A stretch of DNA of 40,100 nucleotides from Acidimicrobiia bacterium. Lineage in GTDB: Bacteria > Acidobacteriota > Terriglobia > Bryobacterales > Bryobacteraceae. The stretch spans positions 1-40,100 of the forward strand of contig VFZE01000049.1 of assembly GCA_016871315.1 (NCBI GenBank). Reading direction: 5' to 3'. This document shows positions 16,320-24,524 of the stretch, piece by piece (position 1 is the stretch's first letter; the number at the start of each line of letters is the position of its first letter). Both the position numbers and the translations under genes were made by a program. The notes beneath the pieces are model-generated. The model worked only from the letters and a program-made list of their open reading frames with translations. It did no database searches and was not told where the DNA came from.

Positions 16320-17795
16320 GTGCTGCGCCGCCGCTTCCTTTCCGCCGCCCTGGTTGGACTTCCGGCCAAAGCCGAACGCTCCATCCAGGGCGGCTTTGTC
16401 GACAACTCGCACGTCATCGGCCACCGTCTCCGCGACCGCGCCGCCTTTCCGTCGCCCAAACAAACCACCCGCATACCGCTGCTCATCATCGGCGCAGGCA
16501 TCGCCGGTCTCTCCGCCGCCTGGCGCCTTGACAAGCGGGGCTTCCGCGATTTCCTCCTCCTCGAAATGGAAGACCGCGTCGGCGGCAACTCCCGCTGGGG
16601 CGAGAACGAAATAACCCCATATCCCTGGGCCGCCCACTACGTCCCCGTGCCCGATAAGAGCGCCCGCCTCGTCCGTGAAATCATGGAAGATCTCGGCGTC
16701 CTCAAAAACGGAACCTTTGACGAGCGCCACCTTTGCCACGACCCGCAAGAGCGCCTCTTCCTCCACGGCCGCTGGCAGGAAGGCCTCGAGCCGGAAATCG
16801 CCGCCTCCCGCCGCGACCGCGATCAGTACCACCGCTTCAAGCAAATCATGGAAGAATTCGAAGACTCCGGCGAATTCCACATCCCCATGGAATCCGGCAA
16901 GCTCCGCCGCGCCGATCTTGACCGCATCTCGATCGACGACTGGCTCCGCCGCAAGAACTTCGATTCGCCCTACCTCCGCTGGATGGTCGACTACGCCTGC
17001 CGCGACGACTACGGCGCCACTGCTTCGCAAACCTCCGCCTGGGCCGGCATCCATTACTTTTCCGCACGCGGCCAGATCGATGAAAAAGGCCCGCTCACAT
17101 GGCCCGAAGGCAACGGCTGGATCGTCCGCCAACTCCTGAAGAAACTCTCTCCGTACGTCCGTGCCACTCAATTCGTCCATCGCATCGAGCAGCTTCCCAA
17201 AGGCTTTCGCGTCTTAACCTCCCAAACCGAATACCACGCCGATGCCATCATCTTCGCCGCTCCCACCTACCTCGCGCCTTACCTCATCGAAGGCCTCCCC
17301 CCCGCCCGTGTCTTTGAGTATTCGCCCTGGCTCACCGCCAACCTGACGCTGGACCGCATGCCCCGCGAGCGCGGCTTCCCCCTCGCCTGGGACAACGTCA
17401 TCTACGATTCGCCCGCACTCGGCTACGTCGTCGCCACCCACCAGTCCCTCCGCACCCGGACGGACCGCACCGTCTGGACTTACTACTGGCCCACCGGCAA
17501 CCGCGCCGAACTCCTCAACCGCGACTGGGGCTACTGGAAAGAAGCCATTCTCAACGATCTCGCCCGCGCCCACCCCGACATCCGCGATTGCGTTGCCCGC
17601 ATCGACATCATGCGCCTTGGCCACGCCATGATCCGCCCCGCTCCCGGCTTCCTCTTCTCCGAGGATCGCAAACGCTGGCTCACGCCCGCCCGCAACCTTT
17701 TTTTCGCGAACTCCGACCTGAGCGGCCTATCCTTGTTTGAGGAAGCCCAGTACCGCGGCGTCCAAGCCGCCACGCAATTCCTCCAGCGCGCGTAA
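16320..17795 (+). CDS. Tat-exported FAD-dependent amine-oxidase-like protein
   Basis: The 491-aa product starts at GTG 16320, one base after the dinB-like stop. The N-terminus (MLRRRFLSAALVGLPAKA) looks like a short Tat signal. The frame is open further upstream, but that part lies inside the DinB gene. A Rossmann FAD-binding motif is at about residues 56-80 (LLIIGAGIAGLSAAWRLDKR), followed by an acidic strand end and DRVGGNSRWG, typical of flavin amine oxidases and protoporphyrinogen-oxidase-like enzymes. The C-terminus shows the second FAD contact (LFFANSDLSGLSLFEEA). The substrate is unknown. No Shine-Dalgarno sequence; translation is probably coupled to DinB. Confidence 0.85.
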   Translation: MLRRRFLSAALVGLPAKAERSIQGGFVDNSHVIGHRLRDRAAFPSPKQTTRIPLLIIGAGIAGLSAAWRLDKRGFRDFLLLEMEDRVGGNSRWGENEITPYPWAAHYVPVPDKSARLVREIMEDLGVLKNGTFDERHLCHDPQERLFLHGRWQEGLEPEIAASRRDRDQYHRFKQIMEEFEDSGEFHIPMESGKLRRADLDRISIDDWLRRKNFDSPYLRWMVDYACRDDYGATASQTSAWAGIHYFSARGQIDEKGPLTWPEGNGWIVRQLLKKLSPYVRATQFVHRIEQLPKGFRVLTSQTEYHADAIIFAAPTYLAPYLIEGLPPARVFEYSPWLTANLTLDRMPRERGFPLAWDNVIYDSPALGYVVATHQSLRTRTDRTVWTYYWPTGNRAELLNRDWGYWKEAILNDLARAHPDIRDCVARIDIMRLGHAMIRPAPGFLFSEDRKRWLTPARNLFFANSDLSGLSLFEEAQYRGVQAATQFLQRA

Positions 17796-17803
17796 CGCCC
17801 GCT

Positions 17804-18199
17804 TCAGGGCAGGGAAGCCACGTACTCCCTGAGTCTGCTCCCGATCTCATCCCGCACCCGCCGAAATTCCTCCATCTCCCTCCCCGCCGGATCATCAAGA
17901 CTCCAATGCAGCATCTCGCCCGCCTCCGGCCACACCGGACAACTCTCCCGCGCGTGATCGCACACCGTGATCACCGCGTCAAACCGCACCCCCGCGAACT
18001 CGCTCACATGCTGCGACCTATGCCCCGACAAATCAATCCCCACCTCCCGCATCACCTCCACCGCTGTCGGATTCACTCCCGCCGGCGCCGTTCCGGCGCT
18101 CGACGCCTCCACCTTTCCTCCGCTCAGGTGCCGCAGCCATCCTTCCGCGATCTGGCTGCGGCACGAATTGCCCGTGCACAAAAACAGAACCCTCCTCAT
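17804..18199 (-). CDS. arsC: Arsenate reductase, thioredoxin-coupled type
   Basis: The 131-aa protein belongs to the low-molecular-weight phosphatase-like arsenate reductases. The P-loop CTGNSCRS places the nucleophile at Cys8 (CX5R). Cys80 and Cys87 (VITVCDHARESCPVW) complete the three-cysteine relay used by the thioredoxin-linked enzymes. It reduces arsenate to arsenite. The start overlaps the stop of arsM by four bases, making it the last gene of arsR-arsM-arsC. It ends 8 bases from the convergent FAD oxidoreductase gene. Confidence 0.95.
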   Translation of the reverse strand: MRRVLFLCTGNSCRSQIAEGWLRHLSGGKVEASSAGTAPAGVNPTAVEVMREVGIDLSGHRSQHVSEFAGVRFDAVITVCDHARESCPVWPEAGEMLHWSLDDPAGREMEEFRRVRDEIGSRLREYVASLP

Positions 18200-19011
18200 T
18201 CCGGTTTCCGCGCCCTCACCAACGCGCTCATGAACTTCCCATCCACCGCCGGCGCGATCGTCTCGACATCCAGCCCCGCGCTCTCCAGAAAATTCCGCGC
18301 ATCCTCCACACGGTAGATCCGCGTCGGCTCCACGTCTATCTGCTCAAACCCGGCTCCCGCCAGCTTCTCCCGGTACTCGCTCTCTTCCAGCGCTCCGGCC
18401 ACGCAGCCCATCCACAGTTCGATGTTCCGCCGCACCGCCTCCGGCACCTCCCCGCGAACCACCACATCGGAAACCGCGAACCGTCCTCCCGGCTTCAGCA
18501 CCCGGAACGCCTCTCGCAGTACTCGGTCCTTGTCCGCCGATAGGTTGATCACACAATTGGAAATAATCACGTCCACGGTGTTGTCCGGCAGCGGAATCGC
18601 CTCGATCTCGCCCTTCAAAAACTCCACATTTTCCACCCCGGACTTCTTCTGGTTCTGCCGCGCAAGCTCCAGCATCTCCTCGGTCATGTCCAGCCCGTAC
18701 GCCTTCCCGCCCGGCGCCACACGCCGCGCCGAAAGCAGCACGTCAATGCCGCCGCCCGATCCCAAGTCCAGCACCGTCTCCCCTGGCCGCAACTCCGCCA
18801 GCGCCGTCGGATTCCCGCACCCTAGCGAAGCCTTCACCGCCATTTCCGGCAACAACGCCGCCTCCTCGGCGCTGTATAGATTCGAGGTGATCGGATCCCC
18901 GCATGACGCCTCCACGCCGCTTCCGCAGCAGCCGCCACCGCCCTGCGCCACGTTCAACGCCGCCGCTCCGTATCTCTGCTTTACGTTTTCCCTGAGCTCG
19001 CTGGTTTCCAT
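18196..19011 (-). CDS. arsM: Arsenite methyltransferase
   Basis: This 271-aa SAM-dependent enzyme methylates arsenite to methylated, partly volatile arsenicals. The start METSELRENV at 19011 is preceded by AAAGGAG; upstream in-frame codons lie inside arsR. The SAM-binding motif is VLDLGSGGGIDVLLS (about 80-94). The three conserved cysteines of ArsM are at C65 (SLGCGNP), C153 (SNCVINL) and C203 (WMGCVAG). A CC pair near residue 28 (GGGGCCGSG) is also typical. It overlaps the 3' end of arsR by 31 bases and arsC by four. Confidence 0.95.
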   Translation of the reverse strand: METSELRENVKQRYGAAALNVAQGGGGCCGSGVEASCGDPITSNLYSAEEAALLPEMAVKASLGCGNPTALAELRPGETVLDLGSGGGIDVLLSARRVAPGGKAYGLDMTEEMLELARQNQKKSGVENVEFLKGEIEAIPLPDNTVDVIISNCVINLSADKDRVLREAFRVLKPGGRFAVSDVVVRGEVPEAVRRNIELWMGCVAGALEESEYREKLAGAGFEQIDVEPTRIYRVEDARNFLESAGLDVETIAPAVDGKFMSALVRARKPE

Positions 19012-19343
19012 TGCAAAATCTCCTTTGTTGAAATCACCGCGTTGCGTGTGCAGCACTCGGCCCACAGGAACCCAAGCAATTGCGTCAACGCCTCCGTATT
19101 CGCCCTGTACCAAAGGAACTGCCGGTCCCTGCGAACCTCCACCAGTTCCTCATTCTTCAGCTTGTCCAGATGATGAGACAGCGTCGAGCCCGCCATCCCC
19201 AGCTCATTCTGGATATCACCCACCACCATCCCCTCCGGATGCGCCGCCAGCAACAGCCTTACAATCCGCAGCCTCGGCTCGGCGCCTAATGCCGCGAACT
19301 GATCGGCAAACCGCGTCAGCTCCTCGGGCCGTTGCATTTTCAT
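18981..19343 (-). CDS. arsR: ArsR/SmtB-family metalloregulator
   Basis: The 120-aa repressor has the winged helix-turn-helix typical of ArsR (LGAEPRLRIVRLLLAAHPEGMVVGDIQNELGMAGSTLSHHLDKLKNEELV). A vicinal cysteine pair lies near the C-terminus (WAECCTRNAV, about residues 96-97), a plausible arsenite site and unlike the classic ELCVCDL site in the recognition helix. It heads arsR-arsM-arsC. A consensus promoter ends 6 bases before the ATG, so the transcript is probably leaderless; a second ATG lies two codons in. An inverted repeat overlapping the -10 is a likely operator. Confidence 0.92.
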   Translation of the reverse strand: MKMQRPEELTRFADQFAALGAEPRLRIVRLLLAAHPEGMVVGDIQNELGMAGSTLSHHLDKLKNEELVEVRRDRQFLWYRANTEALTQLLGFLWAECCTRNAVISTKEILQWKPASSGKT

Positions 19344-19377
19344 ATTTCCATGATACTAGAAATGCGGAAATTGTCAA
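19344..19377 (-). promoter_or_regulatory. Promoter and operator of the ars operon
   Basis: On the minus strand TTGACA (19372-19377) and TATCAT (19350-19355) are 16 bases apart. ATTTCC (19344-19349) and GGAAAT (19366-19371) form a perfect inverted repeat with 16 bases between, spanning the -10. ATTTC and GAAAT also pair with a 10-base gap (19344-19363). Either fits an ArsR site. The ATG begins at 19343, 6 bases after the -10 box. Confidence 0.7.
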
Positions 19378-19400
19378 CCCCTCCCCTCACCGAATTGCCA

Positions 19401-19511
19401 TACCCCGCCGACACCAGCACCTGGATCGCCTTCCTGGAAGGCTTTGCCGGTCAGGACACGGACCTGCTAGACCGCGCACTGCGGGACCGTCAAGTCCTGA
19501 TGCCGCCAGTC
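19401..19511 (+). pseudogene. PIN-domain (VapC-like) toxin remnant
   Basis: About 37 residues match the start of a PIN-domain ribonuclease: YPADTSTWIAFLEG, with the first catalytic aspartate in DTSTWI, then DTDLLDRALRDRQVLMPPV. In intact VapC proteins about 80-90 more residues with three further acidic residues follow; here homology stops near 19511. No proper start codon adjoins the motif, and no antitoxin gene is recognisable next to it. It must be non-functional. Confidence 0.6.
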
Positions 19512-19514
19512 TGG

Positions 19515-19680
19515 CCGCCAGGCCGAACCGTTTGGCCACCTGCCGCGCCGCCGCGCTCTCACAGGCTTGTCCCACGGCATCCTTGAACCGCTTGGAAAAC
19601 GGCGCCTTGCTCGGCAACTGTTCCACCTACTCCGTCTTGATCCCGCAGTCCGGACAGCGCACCCGGTGCACTCCTACCCC
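19515..19680 (-). pseudogene. ISL3-like transposase fragment
   Basis: Read on the minus strand, the frame gives VHRVRCPDCGIKTE, a stop (TAG at 19627-19629), then APFSKRFKDAVGQACESAAA and RQVAKRFGLAA. This resembles the zinc-finger-like part and following helix-turn-helix of ISL3-family transposases. The rest of the transposase and any terminal inverted repeats are absent. The fragment abuts the PIN remnant, so the 19.38-19.76 kb stretch looks like a decayed insertion scar. The identification rests on my reading of the pattern. Confidence 0.5.
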
Positions 19681-19800
19681 TCCCGCAGACCCTGAACGCT
19701 ACACCGAATGGATGTTTGCACAGGAGCGCCTCCGTAGAATGCCGCCAGGAGGCCCTAACTAACCCGCATCACCATGCCCTGTTTTGCTGTCGTCGTGTCT

Positions 19801-20457
19801 CTACTTTTCCGCAATCCAGGCCAAAAACATCCCGTCCGGCTCCACGTCTTCCCAGTAACTGATGAACTGGCTGGAGACCTTCCGGCACTGCCTGCCAAGC
19901 ATCGCTTCCATCTCCCGCCTTCCGAACCACCGCTCCCACTCCGGAGTCTCCAGCTTCCCCCAGTGCTCGGCATTCTTGTCTATGACTACGATACGGCCGC
20001 CCGGCTTCACCACCCGGCACAGCTCCGCCACCGCCGCTTCAATGTCCACCGCATGCTCCAGCGATTCGGTCGCATACGCGCCCCCGAAACTCGCCGAGGC
20101 AAACGGTAGCGAGGTCAGCGAGCCGGCGCACCGCCGCACCGGCGCCGGCACGTAGCCCAGCATCGCCGTCGAAATGTCCATGCCCACCACACGCAGCTCC
20201 GGGATCTGCTCCGCCACCACTCGTGCGAACCTGCCCTTGCCGCACCCGGCATCCAGCACCGCCCCCGTCTCGATCTCCGACAGCTGCTTCAATATCAGCC
20301 GTACGTGCGCAATGCGCGGATCAATCGTCGAAGGAAAGTGCTCTTCATCGGCCGCCGCCTTGTCAAAGCTATGCCGGATGCGCCGCCGCATCTCCGGCGT
20401 CAGCTCCGGCACCGGCGCCGCCCGTGAAAACCACCTCCTCAGCCAGCCCATGCTCAC
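19801..20457 (-). CDS. Class I SAM-dependent methyltransferase
   Basis: The 218-aa protein has a canonical SAM-binding motif I (VLDAGCGKGRFARVVAE, about 69-85), an acidic motif at the end of strand 2 (VVGMDIST), and the LPFASASFGGAYATESLEH and LCRVVKPGGRIVVID segments of Methyltransf_11 proteins. The substrate is unknown. The GTG at 20457 overlaps the stop of the phosphofructokinase gene (GTGA); an alternative ATG is two codons in at 20451. It is the last gene of the osmC-pfk-methyltransferase unit. Confidence 0.88.
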   Translation of the reverse strand: MSMGWLRRWFSRAAPVPELTPEMRRRIRHSFDKAAADEEHFPSTIDPRIAHVRLILKQLSEIETGAVLDAGCGKGRFARVVAEQIPELRVVGMDISTAMLGYVPAPVRRCAGSLTSLPFASASFGGAYATESLEHAVDIEAAVAELCRVVKPGGRIVVIDKNAEHWGKLETPEWERWFGRREMEAMLGRQCRKVSSQFISYWEDVEPDGMFLAWIAEK

Positions 20458-21635
20458 GCCTTGGTCAGGAAGATCGGCAAGCCAAGCTTGTGGTCGTAAT
20501 TCGGCCGGTAGCGGTCCGTGTTGTACATCGTTTCTACGTGCACTTTCCGCGGCCCCAGTTTCGGGTCCGGGATCGGCATCAGCGCGTAGCAGCCGTTCAC
20601 GATCGAGGTCATCACCCCGGTCTTACCCTCCAGGATGCAGTCCAGCGCCATCCCCGCGAATGTGGATGCCACCATCTTGTCCACAAAGTCCGCCTCCCCG
20701 CTTCGCAGGTCGTAGGTCAGATCGCTGATGATCGTCTCCTCGCCCGTACGCGCCACCACCTCTATGCTGAAATCCTCGCCCACGTTCGCCTTCTTCCGGT
20801 GGCCGTAGGCATCGGCGGCCCCGTAATGGCGGACTTCATAACCTTCCCACTCCGCGCCTTCCGACAGGATCACCAGCGCGTAATTGCTCGGGTTGTTCCG
20901 CTTATCCTTGAGCAGGATCTCGATCATCTTTTCCAGATCGAACCGGTACTCCGGGATCGCGCACCGCACGCTCGTTACATACGCCGTATACAACGCCGTG
21001 TACCCCGCGTCCCGCCCGAACACGCGGAAGATGCCCACACGCTCATGCGAACCAATCGTGCTCCGCTGCCGGTTGATCGCATCCATCGCCCGCGTGATCG
21101 CGGTGGAAAACCCGATGCAGTACTCCGTGTTCCGCACGTCGTTGTCCATCGTCTTGGGAATCGCCACTACCGGAACCCCCATGTTGTTCAGGTGCGCGGC
21201 GTAGCTTAGCGTATCGTCGCCGCCGATCGCCACCAGGTAGTCCACGTTGAGGTACTTCAGGTTCCCCAGCACGCTCTCGCTCACGTCGTAAGTCGTCTTC
21301 GTCACCCCGTTCTTGGTTGTCTCCTGCGAAGGAAACTCACGCCCCGCCAGGTGCGGCGGCAGCTTCCCCATCTTCGCCGGATTTGTCCGGCTCGAATGCA
21401 AATACGTTCCGCCCGTCCGGTCGATCGTCCGAGTGTTCTCCCGCGTCAAGGGCATGAAATAGCGCGCCCGGCTGCCGGGGTCATTGAGGTTCACATAGGT
21501 TAACCCCTCCCACCCCTTCCGGATGCCCATCACTTCAAATCCGGCTTCGGTGCCGCGGTACACCACTCCCTTGATCACCGAATTCAGTCCGGGAACGTCT
21601 CCTCCTCCCGTGAGGATTCCGATGCGTTTCGCCAT
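20454..21635 (-). CDS. Phosphofructokinase, probably PPi-dependent
   Basis: This 393-aa PfkA-superfamily enzyme phosphorylates fructose 6-phosphate. The phosphoryl-donor loop is TGGGDVPGLN (9-18). The motif GGDDT is at 138-142, where ATP-dependent enzymes have GGDGS, and PKTMDND at 160-166 carries Lys161 where ATP enzymes have Gly. Asp plus Lys at these positions is the established signature of pyrophosphate-using enzymes, so a reversible PPi-PFK is inferred. Length exceeds the bacterial ATP-PFK (about 320) and suits PPi-type or long-group enzymes. AAGGAGAGG precedes the ATG. It follows osmC by 42 bases. Confidence 0.9.
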   Translation of the reverse strand: MAKRIGILTGGGDVPGLNSVIKGVVYRGTEAGFEVMGIRKGWEGLTYVNLNDPGSRARYFMPLTRENTRTIDRTGGTYLHSSRTNPAKMGKLPPHLAGREFPSQETTKNGVTKTTYDVSESVLGNLKYLNVDYLVAIGGDDTLSYAAHLNNMGVPVVAIPKTMDNDVRNTEYCIGFSTAITRAMDAINRQRSTIGSHERVGIFRVFGRDAGYTALYTAYVTSVRCAIPEYRFDLEKMIEILLKDKRNNPSNYALVILSEGAEWEGYEVRHYGAADAYGHRKKANVGEDFSIEVVARTGEETIISDLTYDLRSGEADFVDKMVASTFAGMALDCILEGKTGVMTSIVNGCYALMPIPDPKLGPRKVHVETMYNTDRYRPNYDHKLGLPIFLTKA

Positions 21636-21677
21636 AACCTCTCCTTACAAGCAATGCAGATGAATTGGAATGAAAAT

Positions 21678-22118
21678 CTATTCGAGCCCGCGCAGCTTCA
21701 CATCCACTGGGATGCCTTGCCTCACGCTCGCCGTTATCGTGCAGAAGTCTTCGAACATTTGCGCCGCCGCCTTGGCTTTTTCCAGGTCTTCCGGCTTGAT
21801 CCCCGGATCCAACTGCACCTCGATGCGGCCGATTCGAAACCTCCGGTTTTCGTTCCGGATCACCTCCACCTTCACATCGGCGCGCATTCCCGTCGGCGCT
21901 GCTCCGCTCTTGCGCGCCGCAAAAAGGAAACTCGCGCTCAGGCAGTTGCCGATCGCCGCCGCCAGCAGACGCCCCGCGTTCGGTCCGCTGTCCTTGCCCA
22001 ACGGCGGTGGTTCGTCCATCTTTAGTTCCGGATGATCCGGCTTATCGAACCGCACCCGGAACTCGAAATCGCTGATCTGATCCATGGAAATGCTGTAGTG
22101 GCTGACGACTTCGCTCAT
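21678..22118 (-). CDS. OsmC-family protein
   Basis: The 146-aa protein has the two redox-active cysteines of OsmC/Ohr proteins at C59 (AAAIGNCLSASFLF) and C126 (MFEDFCTITASV). These proteins reduce organic hydroperoxides as dimers. The N-terminal beta-rich part is shorter than in Ohr, and the physiological peroxide is unknown. It is the first gene of a minus-strand unit with phosphofructokinase. TATCCT (22127-22132) lies 8 bases upstream of the ATG with no Shine-Dalgarno sequence, consistent with leaderless initiation. Confidence 0.9.
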   Translation of the reverse strand: MSEVVSHYSISMDQISDFEFRVRFDKPDHPELKMDEPPPLGKDSGPNAGRLLAAAIGNCLSASFLFAARKSGAAPTGMRADVKVEVIRNENRRFRIGRIEVQLDPGIKPEDLEKAKAAAQMFEDFCTITASVRQGIPVDVKLRGLE

Positions 22119-22288
22119 GAGCTACCAGGATAGCCGAACGCGAACTGCCCCCGCAGCAGTACAGGAATCCGCCCTTTCCTCCGATGGACTTGACAGAGCA
22201 CTGGCCAAACGTCAGACTTTGAAAAGTGGCTGGAATCTCTCCTGCCGCTCACATCTGTACGGGGTCAATTCACAGGAGGAGCGCTATT

Positions 22289-23614
22289 TTGAGATCTCAT
22301 AAGGTAGCCGGGTGGATGATGGGGCTGTTGATGGCGCTGCCCGCCGCCGCCCAATTCGGCGGCTTCGGCGGCCCATCGGTGCTCAGCCGCGGCAGCGGGA
22401 TGCCGGGGCGCAGCGCCGGCAGGCCCATCCGTTTCCGCCCCTATGTCGGCATTTCCGGCTTCTACCAGTCTGGAAGCGACGCGTTTTTCCGCGATGGAGT
22501 CGTCGGAAACTACGGCTCGATGGCCAACTTCGGCCTTGTCGGGAACTCCACCGGCAAGAGGGATTTCGGCGCCGTGAGCTATAGCGGGAACCATCTGGTG
22601 GCCGGTAGCAACGCCCTAAACACCACCAATCATTCCGTGAATGCCACCTACGGCCGCCAGGTCAATTCCAGGTGGACCACCTTTGTCGGGGCCGGCGCCT
22701 CGCTAACCGATCTGCTGTCGTTCAACATGCAGACCCCCGTCTCCGACGTCCCCTCGGCGCAGCTCGTGAACCCCAGCCTTCAGCTTTTCGACACGCGCGC
22801 CTACCAGTTCTCCTCCGCTGGCGGCCTGAGCTACCAGAAGTCGGCCCGAACCTCTTTCAGCGTGAGTGGCGGCGCCTTTACCATGCAGTTCCGGGAACCG
22901 GGCTTCGTCGACACCAACGCCTACAGTTCTCAAGGTTCCGTGTTTTATCTTCTCAACCGCAGAGAAGGGATTGGCGCAACCTATAGCTTCACGATTTTCG
23001 ACTTTCGCAAGGAGTTTGGAGACGGCCAGATCCACAATTGGTCGGTCGGCTACCAGCGCGCCTTGTCCGCTCGCTGGAGCTTGTCCGCTAGCGGCGGCGT
23101 CTACCGGCTCGAATCCAATCGTCTTGCACAGGTCGCCGTGGATCCCTTGATCGCCGCTCTCACCGGCCAGACCACGGTCGTCGAAGCTCTCCATTCCATC
23201 AACCAGGGTGTCAGCTCCGAAGTCTCCATTCAGGGTAGATTCCGCCGGTCGGGGATTGGATTGCAGTATTCGCGGGGAATCATGCCCGGCAACGGCGTCT
23301 TCCTCACCGCACGCCAAGACACCGTGCAAGGTCATTACTCCTATACAGGCTTGCGCACCTGGAACCTCGGCCTGTTCGCCAGCTACGCCAAGTTTTCCGC
23401 CATGACCCAGGACCTGGCCCCGTTTAAGTCCTCCAATGCCGGTTTTGGAGCCTCCAGGAGGCTGACCTCCATTCTCCACTTTACCGCCAACGCTGGTTTC
23501 ATCACTTCCGACATTAGCCGCTCGGTGACCCATATGGGCTTTCGCAATGATCGCTATATCGCCACCGTCGGCTTCCAACTCAGTCCCGGCGAGTTTCCCT
23601 TGTCTCTTTTCTAG
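22289..23614 (+). CDS. Exported beta-rich, probable outer-membrane protein
   Basis: I choose the TTG at 22289 because AGGAGGA lies 8 bases upstream and a signal peptide follows at once (MRSHKVAGWMMGLLMALPAAAQ, cleaved after AAAQ). The mature protein of about 420 aa begins with Gly-rich FGGFGGPSVLSRGSG. It then alternates polar and hydrophobic residues with many Tyr/Phe/Trp-ended strands (IHNWSVGYQRALSARWSLSA, WNLGLFASYAKFSA). It ends in a phenylalanine (FPLSLF), as outer-membrane beta-barrels do. No family is recognised. The stop is one base before the GTG of a receiver-domain gene. Confidence 0.75.
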   Translation: MRSHKVAGWMMGLLMALPAAAQFGGFGGPSVLSRGSGMPGRSAGRPIRFRPYVGISGFYQSGSDAFFRDGVVGNYGSMANFGLVGNSTGKRDFGAVSYSGNHLVAGSNALNTTNHSVNATYGRQVNSRWTTFVGAGASLTDLLSFNMQTPVSDVPSAQLVNPSLQLFDTRAYQFSSAGGLSYQKSARTSFSVSGGAFTMQFREPGFVDTNAYSSQGSVFYLLNRREGIGATYSFTIFDFRKEFGDGQIHNWSVGYQRALSARWSLSASGGVYRLESNRLAQVAVDPLIAALTGQTTVVEALHSINQGVSSEVSIQGRFRRSGIGLQYSRGIMPGNGVFLTARQDTVQGHYSYTGLRTWNLGLFASYAKFSAMTQDLAPFKSSNAGFGASRRLTSILHFTANAGFITSDISRSVTHMGFRNDRYIATVGFQLSPGEFPLSLF

Positions 23615-23615
23615 T

Positions 23616-23966
23616 GTGGCCTTAAGAATCCTGCTTGTGGAAGATCAGCCCGCCGTGGGCCAGCTTCTCGAGCGGATTCTCGTCCGGGACCATCACCACG
23701 TGGACCGCTTTGTCTCCGCCGCCGATGCGCTGGCTGCCGCTGCGCTGGCTCCGCACTCCTGGGATACCGCCATCATCGATCTCACGCTCCCTGACCTGGC
23801 CGGCGACCAACTTGCCGGACGCCTCCTGTCAGCCAACCCCGCCTTGCAGGTTCTTCTCATCAGCGGATTCCCGGAGGAAGCTTCCTCCAGGCCGCCGAAT
23901 GTGCGCTTCCTCCAGAAGCCCTTTTCCCCTTCCAGGCTCCTGGAGTTACTCGCGGTGCGGGGATAA
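23616..23966 (+). CDS. Stand-alone response-regulator receiver domain
   Basis: The 116-aa protein is a single receiver domain with no output domain. The acidic pair is in ILLVEDQ, the phospho-acceptor aspartate in TAIIDLTLPDLAGD (about residue 52), the conserved serine in LISGFP, and the lysine in FLQKPFS. GTG 23616 starts one base after the upstream stop and has no Shine-Dalgarno sequence, so it is probably translated by coupling. No histidine kinase is in the window. The last 21 bases overlap the convergent hypothetical gene. Confidence 0.88.
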   Translation: MALRILLVEDQPAVGQLLERILVRDHHHVDRFVSAADALAAAALAPHSWDTAIIDLTLPDLAGDQLAGRLLSANPALQVLLISGFPEEASSRPPNVRFLQKPFSPSRLLELLAVRG

Positions 23967-24524
23967 CCCGCCCAGCGCATTCTGCAACTGTTCCGCCAGA
24001 TTCTCCCCCGACTCGCTCCATAGTGTCCGCTTCGACACCGGTATCCGCTCCTCGATTTCCTCGGCCAGGTGAAGCAGGCTCCGGATGTTGGACCGCAGCG
24101 CCGTCATGCTCCCCGCATCGGTTGCCGCCGGAAGAAACTGCGAGTGGACGCCGAACTCGAATTGAATCTGCTCGCCCCATTCGCTTTCAAACAGCGGTCC
24201 GAAGCAGGTAACGATGACGCGGCACGGCTGCAGTTTCCACTCCTGCTCTAACTGCCAGATGTCCCACCAGCACTCCAGCTGATAGGCGCAATCGGCGTGT
24301 TGGAACTCCCGCGCTGCCTCCACCAAGTCCTGCGCCGTTGTCTCCCTCTCAAATAGCCGCTCCAGAATCGGCGGCTCGGCAAACTCCAGCGCATGAATGC
24401 GCAGAATCGCCTCCCCGCGCAGCCGCGAGAACGGAAAACACCACAGCGCCTTCTCGAAATGCCGCAGCATGTTGTGCTCGGTGTAGCCGTTCAGCCAGAA
24501 GGATAAATAGAGACGCTCGTTCAT
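23946..24524 (-). CDS. Hypothetical protein, 192 aa
   Basis: Not recognised. The start MNERLYLSFWLNGYTE at 24524 overlaps the stop of the NicO gene by four bases (ATGA), which makes it the third gene of an aminotransferase-nicO unit. The sequence is rich in aromatic residues and glutamate, with a Trp-rich middle (CWWDIWQLEQEW) and no signal peptide or membrane segment. FERETTAQDLVEAAREF and LLHLAEEIEERIP look helical. It may be a soluble partner in the same pathway; nothing indicates a reaction. Confidence 0.65.
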   Translation of the reverse strand: MNERLYLSFWLNGYTEHNMLRHFEKALWCFPFSRLRGEAILRIHALEFAEPPILERLFERETTAQDLVEAAREFQHADCAYQLECWWDIWQLEQEWKLQPCRVIVTCFGPLFESEWGEQIQFEFGVHSQFLPAATDAGSMTALRSNIRSLLHLAEEIEERIPVSKRTLWSESGENLAEQLQNALGGLSPHRE

